A stretch of 24,552 nucleotides of DNA from Phoronis ovalis. Taxonomy: Eukaryota > Phoronida > Phoronidae. Location of the stretch: positions 1 to 24,552 of the forward strand of contig JAOXYB010065278.1 in the NCBI GenBank assembly GCA_028565635.1, written 5' to 3'. Below the pieces are notes generated by a model. That model was not told where the DNA came from. It made no database searches and saw only the letters and a list, made by a program, of their open reading frames with translations. Within the stretch, counting starts at the first letter, position 1. Each line of letters starts with the position of its first letter. The position numbers and the translations under genes were made by a program. Shown here in pieces: positions 9,901 to 16,722 of the stretch.

Positions 9901-12900
9901 ACCAGGCTTTTGGTGATGAACAAATTGATCCATAAATCATGTCGCTGGAATACAAATCGTAGGACTTTTTATATTTTTAAGAAATCCCATTCAATGCAAA
10001 AATTAAATCAAGTCTGCATTATTGTGCATAAAGTCGTTCTACCCAAATGTTAATTAGTTAATTATGGCAGATTACTATAAAGAAAAATCGTAACAATTAA
10101 GCAGATGTATTATTGATCTGCTCTGTCTTCTGATACCTGGATTATTTTGATCTTATATAGTAAGCAGTTTCTGCTTTATCTCTCTCCAGGGGTTTCTTAG
10201 TGTATGAAGTTGGTGGGAATGTGTCACTGGCTTTTAACAAATTTTGGGGCATCTTTTACGCCCCTGTGGTATATTTTGGGAATAGTTTTTGAGGCATAGT
10301 GATGAATACCTTGGGAAACATATATTTTGGGTCTCTTTTCACAGAAATTCGGGATATTTTGTGTAATTTTTGGTATATTTTGGGCTGCAAATTTCCATGT
10401 TTTTGGTATTGAGTTGGTCCAAAAATGTTACTGTCAGTGGCACATATACGTACCTCATAATATAACCAGCTGGGTATATCTCAGATTCTTAATGGAAACT
10501 TTATTATCATTACAGATCCGGAAGATCCAGATGGTATGAAAAACTTTCTCAACCGCACCATATACATAATAGCGGGGTGTGCAGCTTTTGTCATAGTTAC
10601 TCTGAGTATCTCAATTACCTTTTACTGTAAATATAGACTAGACATTCGTCTTTGGTGGAAAGACAGACAATCAAGATCAAACAAATGTGATGGTAAGTGA
10701 TTCATTGGTGTAACTTAAGCAGTGTATAAGGTAAATGTTCGCAGGATTTTACTGCTGTTATGATTCTACTCGTGAAGCATTGTAGCTAAAAATATATTTA
10801 GTAATTAAATTTTATTTTTTTGTGTTCTTGAGAAATATAAATAGCATTTATTAATTTGTCAAAATTTGATATCTCAATTAACTTGGAGTTAAGGATGTGC
10901 GTTTACCCATGCATATTCAGCTGACATGATTATGGTAATAGTTTGCATCCAGCTGTGTATCAACTCAAGCTAAATGTTTACACACCATATTAGGTAATCC
11001 TATCTCTGTCTTTATCCTCGGGTTCACTTGACGTGTAAAGGTAGGGCCTCATGCGCAAACTTGAGTTTTAAATATTAATGATAAAGACCCTAAACACGTT
11101 GAAAACCTGCTAAAAAAGAAGATCCTTCATTGACAAACTTGTTGACCACTAGTTAAGACGACCTAATTTTATGTTCGTATTTCAACGGAAATTAAACAGT
11201 CTTGTTTTCAACTGTCCAGGCATATAGAGTGCATGGTTACCACAATCATAAGATGTCCACTTATCAGTAGGATGACACATTACGAATAAAGGCAATTCTG
11301 CTTTCTCTACTTTCTGCACACATTTTGTATTTTATTATCCACTCTGAAGTCTTTGAATGGTAAGGTGCTGGTGCCTAGCCCTGTGGCACTACCAATTTTC
11401 TGTCACTAGACGGGCAGCTAGACCACTATGAAAAAAATCTTTTATACCTGAGTTGTAGACAAATTAGCCTTTTATATGCCCTCTTGGGATTTAAATATGT
11501 GTTTAAATAATTTTTTTTTATCAGTAACAGAATTTTAGCTGGAAGGTATAGTTCGTTCTTGGAATTGAAGTCTCTGTGCTTGCCACAGATGGGTATCAAA
11601 ATTCAAGGCATTCAATTAATTTATAATAGCTATGTTTATGCAATAAAAGAAGGAAAAGTCAAGTTAGTAGTACATGATATAACTCGGATATACTAGGTAA
11701 CTGGAGTACATATTATGTACATCGCTTAAAGTAATATTATTAAGCTGATGCACATATAAACAACCTAATTCCAAATTAATAGCTGAATTAAGACAAAACT
11801 GTCTTATTGGAGGCAGGATTAATAGGAAAGCTTCTGTTAATGTTTCTCAATTATCATACCTGATTTTGAATATGTAGTGGATTGGTATAATCCTGTATCA
11901 ATTAAGGTATTGAATGAGTACTTCTTTTTTCAGACAATAAAGAATTTGATGCAGTTATTATATACAATGAAGATGATGAACCTGATGAGAAATTTGTTGA
12001 GAAAATGCATGGAAAACTAAAGGACTTGGGATATGAAGTTTGTTCATCACGGGCGAACTTTGAAGCTGGACGGTGTAAGTTCTTTATTCTTTTCTTTATT
12101 AACTGTATGACAGATAATTTTGAATTGGTTCTTTAATACATTACATGTATAAATTAAGTGTTTTTAATGCAGAATGCAATTTTTACCATCAAATATGGAA
12201 TATATATAGTTTTTATGCCCATACACATAGTGCATATAGGCATATCACATGTATAGTCATACCTTGGTGGAGGCAGCAGAATTGTCATTGCCGTGTGTAA
12301 TACGTACTTTGCTTTGTTTCACGATAACATCTACAGTTGTATCAGATCCTCTTCACACTTGGAATCTATACTAATAAAATAATGTCAGTTACAAACTTCA
12401 ATGGGAGGTTAATACCAGCATTTTGAGAGACTCCAGTCCCTGCATTGCTTTTCAGCTCGGCGTTTTACAGTCGGGAAAACATGAGCATCCGATAAATGTT
12501 ATCGTACTTTATGAATCATCTGAGCGTGATGAAATACCAACAAGGAGAATTCACACCTTTTTATAGGTTTTTTTTTTAAATTTTGACTGGTTAATTTCCT
12601 TGCGATGATATACAGAATCTTGTAATCACTGCCTCTGAATTATGTTCCTGGACCTGATGTTCACAGGTGTGAATTCCCTTAGTGGGTGCTTCATCACGCT
12701 CAGATGATTCAAGAAGTAGGTAAACATTTATTGTACACTTATGTTTCCCAACTATAACACTCCCAATGGTCCTAACTAATTATCTCCGCATGACTGATTT
12801 TCATAACATATGAATATATGATTTGTTTATGAAATATAGAATGTGTTATAACTCATCTTACTCAAATATGAAGTACATTATTTTACATGTACAAATTTGA

Positions 12901-14625
12901 TAGCATGGATTTCTTAAAACATTTGTTATTTATATTATTTTGTTTAAGGTAAGCTTTTAGCAAATTCAGCCAAAAAATGTGCTTTAAATGGTTACAAATC
13001 TCGAGAAAGTCACAAATCTTCTCAAAGACAAGTGAAGGAACTAGCTCCACGTGCACAGCACAAATTATTTCAACCATTGTCTTAAAGAATGATTTGAATA
13101 GATAATTAGTAAAACGCAAATCATGTTATTTATAATGTTTAATTTTGCATGTTTTCCAAAAATGTATATTTTGTACACGCTGCGTTCAGACAAGTTTAAC
13201 AAGAAACAAATATTAGTTATTAATGTGTGATCATGCATCTGCATGCCTTGTGCTTACCTGCAGAGATAATAGGTTAAAAAATACTCTATACTCTGGAAAG
13301 TTATGTACCTGCACCAGTAGATTCACACAGTCATATAAAGAAACCCCTGCATGGCTTCAAATGTAAGAATTGCACTAGTGGGAACAGGCAAATGAATATG
13401 AAATTCTGCAGGTGTGTTTATCCAGTTCTATTTTATCACAAAACTAGAGAGTATAAAGTGGGAAACACGGTACGTTGTGTTTCGTCTTTCCAGAAGTCTA
13501 TTCAAGCGGGAAACATGTTTGTTTTGTGACGTTACCCCAACGTTGCATACAAAATCGCAGAAAAGGCTATTTTATTTACATGCGAGTAGAAGACTAAATA
13601 AGAAAGTAAAAAATAAATAAAACTATAATTCTTTATATTCTAGACCTATTACCCTTGGATAAATAATGTGCTAACATTTTATATGAGATGAACTTATAGG
13701 GCCGTTCCATTAAAAATTACCAAGAGGCAAGGCGGTTATATTACTAGGTAGCATTTTCTAATAACATTGAAAAATGTGTCAAATGATGATCCAAATTTAT
13801 TATATATGATACTTCATTTTACATACGCAAGACTTCAAAAAGTGACTACCCACAAGGGCTGCAAATCACATACATGCAACCTAGAACATGATCTGATTCT
13901 AGGGATGAGATGGGCATCTGACATTGCAAATGTCTTGTTTAAGTGGTGAATGGTGATCTGTAGGAAGTATAAACTTCCTCTTGATTATCTTTTATTTTAT
14001 TTTTATAGCAAATGTAGACTGTTACATTGGAAGCATACAAAACAGCAAACGTGTTATTATAGTAGCATCACCAGCCATGTTAAACTGTAACTGGTGCAAG
14101 TTCAGCTTTCGTGACGCCATGGAAGAATATTGCCAAGTGATCATTGTTTTGTTTAAAAACATAACAGATAAAGAATGGAGTCGGCAAAAGAAAACGGACA
14201 GTGAATGCATTAAAAAGGCAATGAAAGTTGTTCGTACTATCAGATGGCCTGATAGTGACTCACAAAATGAAACATTTTGGAAAAAGTTACGTCTTGAATT
14301 GCCAGTATTACCTAAAAAAGTTAAAAGTGTAGAACCAGAAACCAGGAGAAACGAACCAAACTCTAGCACATCTAGTGGTCGTCCATTGCTAAGCTCTATT
14401 TTAGAAAGTAACAGAGAAAGTGTGATCAGTTCGAAAAGTAAATCAAGCGAATTCAGTTCTGAGAATTGCTCAGATGATGTTTTTTCAGAAGAGAAACCTG
14501 GAGAGAAATTTCGGGGAAACACCATACTCTCTCTTGATAGTGGTTACAGTGGTATTTCACCACCACCGAATATAGATCGGAAAGAACTGTGGTCAGACCA
14601 TGAGACCATTGTACAAGTGTGTTAG
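3641..14625 (+). CDS. IL-1-receptor-family-like Ig/TM/TIR receptor, 5'-partial, 6 exons
   Basis: Exons are 3641-3958, 5019-5238, 6011-6150, 10516-10692, 11934-12074 and 14009-14625. All have AG/GT borders and compatible phases, and the join is open for 536 residues to TAG at 14623-14625. Order: Ig-like domain (exon 1), second Ig-like domain split over exons 2 and 3, short stalk, one membrane segment, basic juxtamembrane segment KYRLDIRLWWKDR, TIR domain with box 1 (EFDAVIIY) and box 3 (FWKKL), then a ~100-residue serine-rich tail. In known families, Ig-TM-TIR proteins are IL-1 receptor relatives that recruit MyD88-type adaptors through the TIR; Toll receptors instead carry leucine-rich repeats. 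Six N-glycosylation sequons lie outside the membrane. Signal peptide, start codon and any first Ig domain are not in view. A single-copy IL-1R orthologue versus a lineage-specific Ig-TIR family cannot be decided from sequence alone. Confidence 0.88.
3959..5018. other. Receptor intron between Ig-like domains
   Basis: AT-rich intron, GTAAGT to TGTAACAG. It contains motif copy 2 and a C-rich patch (CCCCCATCCCCCCCTG near 4590). Short open frames have no recognisable product. Confidence 0.7.
4420..4453 (+). repeat. CATCTGTCTG...CAGACCTCTTGTTT motif, copy 2
   Basis: GGACATCTGTCTG, a short gap, then CCAGACCTCTTGTTCC. It is nearly identical to copy 1 and lies in the intron between the two Ig-like domains. 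Confidence 0.55.
5019..5238 (+). CDS. Receptor exon: N-terminal half of second Ig-like domain
   Basis: The exon follows TGTAACAG and ends before GTAAGT in phase 2. It encodes the first cysteine (VIMHCEAD) and the core tryptophan (RIEWQI) of an Ig domain, plus sequon NKT. The domain is completed by the next exon, so an intron interrupts it in the middle, unlike the preceding one-exon Ig domain. Confidence 0.87.
5239..6010. other. Receptor intron within second Ig-like domain
   Basis: AT-rich, GTAAGT to TTTACAG. Nothing further recognised. Confidence 0.7.
6011..6150 (+). CDS. Receptor exon: C-terminal half of second Ig-like domain
   Basis: Follows a CATTTTACAG acceptor and ends in phase 1 before GTATAAGT. 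It supplies the second Ig cysteine (YVYRCYMT) and a strand typical of the domain end, with sequon NTT. The usual DxGxYxC motif is degenerate here (NYAYVYRC). An inverted-repeat element begins about 25 bp downstream of the donor. Confidence 0.86.
6176..6892. mobile_element. ~717-bp element with ~32-bp terminal inverted repeats
   Basis: The left end (6176-6207) begins GTGACCAGAAATAAATGC and continues to CAAGTTTAAAA. The right end (6863-6892), read on the other strand, begins GTGACTGGAAATAAATGC and continues to CAAGTTTTAAA. The interior is AT-rich with no coding frame, as expected of a non-autonomous DNA transposon. It begins 25 bp after the donor of the second Ig exon. Confidence 0.7.
8304..8324. 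repeat. (TG)n microsatellite
   Basis: About 21 bases of TG dinucleotide with one interruption (TCTG), in the long receptor intron. Confidence 0.8.
8470..8744. repeat. Degenerate ~260-bp repeat family, block C (left of the nested element)
   Basis: Carries GGACCTCTTCCAGTATGGCT, GGCAGTCATGTTTGTTCCCG, GCGAAGATAAAGCATTGCCT and TTTGAAATTGGTTTTAATAG, in the same order as block B. It is cut off by the inserted element at 8745-9320 and continues in block D. Confidence 0.6.
8745..9320. mobile_element. Nested element with inverted ends and internal tandem repeats
   Basis: The left end (8745-8789) has AGGGGGTACTT ... GGGAATGTGCCGC. The right end (9279-9320), reversed, has AGGGGGGTACTT ... GAGGATGTGCCAC. 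Between them, variants of a ~30-bp unit containing AGGTATAAGTTCGGGTCATG occur at about 8817, 8873, 9114, 9146, 9174 and 9244. The flanking repeat sequence resumes on the right at ATTATAGGCTAGGTAGTA, showing that this is an insertion into an older repeat. From memory, ends with this GTAC...ATGTGCCGC look recur in several marine invertebrate genomes; I cannot verify that here. Confidence 0.68.
9048..9071. promoter_or_regulatory. Nuclear-receptor-type half-site cluster inside the nested element
   Basis: TGACCTCGAGGTCA is a perfect 14-bp palindrome, two AGGTCA half-sites everted with a 2-bp spacer. A third AGGTCA follows 4 bp on. Sequence match only; function unknown. Confidence 0.3.
9321..9620. 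repeat. Degenerate ~260-bp repeat family, block D (right of the nested element)
   Basis: Resumes with ATTATAGGCTAGGTAGTAAT and AATGACCTTAAGATGGATCA, then a second unit with TTGATTTTGAGCCAGG-type words, TTATTTGTTCCTAGGAAGAA, GCTAGGTAATATTTTAGAAT and AATGACCTTGAAGGTTGGTC. A short related piece (CTAGGTAGCATTTTCTAATA ... GTGTCAAATGATGATCC) also lies at 13745-13793. Confidence 0.58.
9666..9699 (+). repeat. CATCTGTCTG...CAGACCTCTTGTTT motif, copy 3
   Basis: TGGCATATATCTGTAAAAGC then AGACCTCTAGTTTG. More diverged, and located directly after repeat block D. Confidence 0.42.
10187..10465. mobile_element. Shorter, decayed relative of the 8745-9320 element
   Basis: The left end CAGGGGTTTCTTAGTGTATG ... 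GGGAATGTGTCAC matches the left end of the 8745 element. The right end, reversed, is AGGTACGTATATGTGCCAC. The interior has repeats of a TTTTGGTATATTTTGGG-type unit (near 10268, 10318, 10368). It ends about 50 bp before the transmembrane exon. Confidence 0.55.
10516..10692 (+). CDS. Receptor exon: stalk, transmembrane helix, juxtamembrane segment
   Basis: Follows a CATTACAG acceptor and ends in phase 1 before GTAAGT. After a short stalk with an NRT sequon comes a 23-residue hydrophobic segment (10560-10628, about IYIIAGCAAFVIVTLSIS and onward) and then the basic stop-transfer KYRLDIRLWWKDR. A tyrosine/arginine, D/E, I/V, L, aromatic, aromatic, R/K pattern right after the membrane is characteristic of IL-1 receptor family members and helps separate this protein from Toll receptors. 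Confidence 0.9.
10693..11933. other. Receptor intron between transmembrane and TIR exons
   Basis: AT-rich. A weak inverted similarity links 11355-11420 with 17409-17450. Otherwise nothing recognised. Confidence 0.65.
11934..12074 (+). CDS. Receptor exon: TIR domain part 1 (box 1 to box 2 region)
   Basis: Follows a CTTCTTTTTTCAG acceptor. The 3' border is set by phase: the next exon needs a phase-1 join, so the exon ends after GGACGGT and before GTAAGT rather than two bases earlier. It encodes TIR box 1 (EFDAVIIYNEDD), helix A (FVEKMHGKLKDLGYEV) and the loop in which box 2 should lie. That loop reads SSRANFEAGRS, without the RDxxPG consensus. Confidence 0.88.
12457..12765. mobile_element. Foldback (MITE-like) element with ~105-bp terminal inverted repeats
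   Basis: The left arm, about 12457-12562, is the reverse complement of the right arm, about 12661-12765, with scattered mismatches. The longest identical core, CATCTGAGCGTGATGAA, extends outward through GAATCA, an A-rich GATAAATGTT / AATAAATGTT part and a GGGAAAACAT / GGGAAACAT part. Inward it reaches GAATTCACACC. The loop is about 98 bp with no reading frame. It lies in the intron between the two TIR exons. No target-site duplication could be fixed by eye. Confidence 0.82.
13911..13942 (+). repeat. CATCTGTCTG...CAGACCTCTTGTTT motif, copy 4
   Basis: TGGGCATCTGACATTGCAAA then TGTCTTGTTTAAG. It lies about 65 bp upstream of the last receptor exon. Confidence 0.42.
14009..14625 (+). CDS. Receptor exon: TIR domain part 2, serine-rich cytoplasmic tail, stop
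   Basis: Terminal coding exon after a TATTTTTATAG acceptor. The TIR continues with a SKRVIIVASPAML strand, a VIIVLFKNI strand and box 3 (ETFWKKLRLELP). About 100 residues follow, rich in serine, glutamate and lysine, with a DSGYSGISPPP stretch near the end and C-terminal TIVQVC. IL-1R-type TIRs usually end soon after box 3, so this tail is a distinctive extension. TAG stop at 14623-14625. Confidence 0.9.
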
Positions 14626-14999
14626 ACATTGTGGTCTAATTTGTTTGCCTAATGCACATCCCCAGGAAGAACATCAAAGACCAATTTGAGAATGTATAAT
14701 ATTAAACTTATAGGATTAAATAGAGCAAAAATATGACTGGATTTTAGGACTTGATGAAATTAGAATTTTTGGTTAAACACTAGAGATAAACTTTATTACT
14801 GATTCCAAGTATACACCTGGCAAAATCATAATTATAATGCTTCACCCTTGTCTATAATTATATGAACACTTGCTGTAAATACAAAGCTAGTTTTTGAATA
14901 CAGGAAAAAAATATTAATAATTTTTAAAAATGGAACAAATATATTGTATCACAGATGTAATGAATACAAACATCTTAAAAATATATTCATCTTTTTTAA

Positions 15000-15005
15000 A
15001 ATAAA
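15000..15005 (+). promoter_or_regulatory. Candidate polyadenylation signal of the receptor gene
   Basis: AATAAA lies 375 bp after the receptor stop codon on the + strand, in an AT-rich stretch. It is the first good match I noticed after the stop. Other AATAAA-like hexamers occur further on, so the true 3' end is uncertain. Confidence 0.45.
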
Positions 15006-15787
15006 GTTTGTCACAAATCATCTCTTATATTTTTATTAACAAAAACTTTACAATTTGAAATTCTGGGTTTGTTAACAACTCTCAAGAGTGCAAACATTTG
15101 TGGCTAGATCACACAGATTAGCTGGAAACCAGCTTTTGCATTTCTAGTTTTTGCAGGATTTAAAACTGACAGTAGACTTTATGCTCTTACTTGGTGTTGC
15201 CACTGGTCACAAACTCCGGTGTTATTACAACATACAGTTATCTGCTTGATTTATTCACAGAACATGGAATTGTCAGGTTCTTGTCTGGTGGTACCACCAA
15301 GTGCAAGTACTCTATTGAACTTGTAACATGCCATACTAAGCTTTCCATTATATTATTTTAGCATGTCTTACATATTTTATCTAACATAGAAGCAGTAATG
15401 TAACTATAATTGTATTATACCATCAACAACTTGGAAAAAAGTCATGGATGACTTGCATGTATATGGCACAGGTGTTTAGCATCACCTTTTCGAATATCTG
15501 GAATGTTATTGTTTAAATTACCAGTTGCTATAACAGCAATGATTTATCTTTCTACCTTAAATATGATTATTTTTTAAGTAAAAAAATACATTATAATTTA
15601 TAAATTACTTGTGGTAGCAAACATTTTCAGCAGAAGCGATAATTACATGCTTTACATAAAGTGTTCAAGATGGCTACAAAGTTTGAGATAATTATATTAT
15701 CCTGAACTGTTTATATCAAGTTTATTTGAGAAAAAGGTGTTGGTACTTTTTCAATCTTCAAGCTAGAACCAACCATTACAACTTGTA

Positions 15788-15816
15788 ACTATCTGTCAAA
15801 CCAGACGTCTTGTATT
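15788..15816 (+). repeat. CATCTGTCTG...CAGACCTCTTGTTT motif, copy 5
   Basis: CTATCTGTCAAACCAGACGT then CTTGTATTTC, between the two convergent genes. Confidence 0.42.
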
Positions 15817-16069
15817 TCTTTTTAACTTAGTTGCGAAAAGTAACGAACAATTCTGAAATCAAAATGTAAAATGCTGCTGTACATTAACATCTTGCAGTTT
15901 GTATAATTATGTGGCTTACATCATACATATATACATACATGCATTGTCAAGCAGAACACTACCACTGAAATAAAAACTATATGTACAGAAAATCAAACAC
16001 GGAACTATTCTGTTTGATAAGATAAAACCAAGCACTTGCAAGTTAATACGTTCTTAAATAATTTACTAG

Positions 16070-16369
16070 AAGACTAACTCCTCTGATGTTATACTGGAGA
16101 TTCGTCGGCGTAGAATGAGGTGGCTAGGTCATGTTTTTCGAATGCAGCAAGATAGTATCACAAGGGTAGCACTGCAGTGGACCCCCCAGGGAGCTCGAGG
16201 CAGAGGTCAGCCAAAAACCACCTGGCGGAGGATGGCGACAGCCGATTTAAGGAAGCTAGGCCTAACATGGAGTGAGGCTGAGAAGCTGGCCAAGGACCGT
16301 GATAGGTGGCGTAATTCTGTTGTGGCCTTATGTCCCATAAGGGATGAAGAGGACCAAGTAAGTAAGTGA
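16070..16369 (+). mobile_element. Decayed 3' end of a non-LTR retrotransposon (LINE)
   Basis: An open stretch from just after TAG (16067-16069) to TGA (16367-16369) encodes EIRRRRMRWLGHVFRMQ, VALQWTPQGARGRGQPKTTW, GLTWSEAEKLAKDRDRWR and VVALCPIRDEED. This is the conserved tail after the reverse transcriptase of many LINE polyproteins. No reverse transcriptase core is present, so this is a 5'-truncated copy, the usual result of target-primed insertion. It ends in a short GTAAGTAAGTGAATAA tail. It lies between the convergent genes, GC-rich against its surroundings, and is probably recent because the frame is intact. Confidence 0.85.
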
Positions 16370-16550
16370 ATAATTTACTGTACATTCACTTGTTGCACAA
16401 AGAGCAGTGAATCATTCAAAGAACCTACTACCTGGTGCTCAAAAATCAGCATGCAATGAGGTACAAATTAAATAACAGAAATTCTTTATCAAACAGGAAG
16501 TGCATAACTGATATCTTTTGTGCAATGTCACTTCACACTATTTTTGTATA

Positions 16551-16556
16551 TTTATT
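16551..16556 (-). promoter_or_regulatory. BCOR: Candidate polyadenylation signal of the BCOR-like gene
   Basis: AATAAA on the - strand (TTTATT on +), about 27 bp past the TGA at 16583-16585. The close spacing suggests a short 3' UTR ending near here, before the retrotransposon fragment at 16070-16369. Confidence 0.5.
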
Positions 16557-16582
16557 ACACTCTATATGAAACTTGTGAAGGT

Positions 16583-16722
16583 TCAGTAAAATGGTATGAA
16601 AATCAAATTTGCCAACCTTTTTACTCCATGTTTTGCTATGTCATTTTTCCTGAGGCTAAAGTATAACTCAGCTGCTTCAGGTTCATCATTCTTGGGTACT
16701 TCTTGAAGGAAATCACAAAATT
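16583..16722 (-). CDS. BCOR: BCOR-like exon 10: apparent terminal exon
   Basis: After a TTTTGCTATAG acceptor the frame encodes EFCDFLQEVPKNDEPEAAEL and YFSLRKNDIAKHGVKR, then LANLIFIPFY and TGA at 16583-16585. An AATAAA follows within about 35 bp on the same strand. A possible internal donor (GTAAAA, GT at 16623-16624) would remove the last residues, in phase 0, and join to an unseen exon. Whether this is the only 3' end is therefore uncertain. Confidence 0.68.

Larger units (their letters stand above)
6151..10515. other. Long receptor intron before the transmembrane exon
   Basis: A 4.4-kb intron holding the 6176-6892 element, the TG microsatellite, repeat blocks C and D, the nested element, motif copy 3 and the 10187-10465 element. 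The stretches 6893-8280 and 9700-10180 are AT-rich with nothing recognised. No extra Ig or stalk exon found. Confidence 0.7.
12075..14008. other. Receptor intron within the TIR domain
   Basis: Contains the foldback element at 12457-12765, a fragment of the ~260-bp repeat family (13745-13793) and motif copy 4. A more GC/CpG-containing stretch at 13440-13600 has an open frame of 68 codons without recognisable features. Confidence 0.65.
14626..16069. other. Receptor 3' UTR and intergenic gap
   Basis: AT-rich. Holds a candidate AATAAA at 15000-15005 and motif copy 5. I checked the - strand here for a PUFD-coding exon and saw only short frames broken by stops. Confidence 0.6.

Noticed and set aside
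13414-13620. Open frame of 68 codons with more CpG than its surroundings, considered as an extra receptor exon
   Set aside because: No Ig or TIR features, and the TIR exons on both sides join in phase without it.
14022-14525. Open frame of 167 codons on the - strand
   Set aside because: Antisense shadow of the last receptor exon; the + strand translation has TIR motifs and the correct splice phase.
15241-15360. A 37-codon - strand frame considered as a distal BCOR-like exon with PUFD
   Set aside because: No PUFD-type residues, no convincing acceptor in the needed phase, and it lies beyond a plausible polyadenylation signal.
16158-16385. Open frame of 75 codons on the - strand
   Set aside because: Antisense to the LINE tail, whose + strand translation is recognisable.
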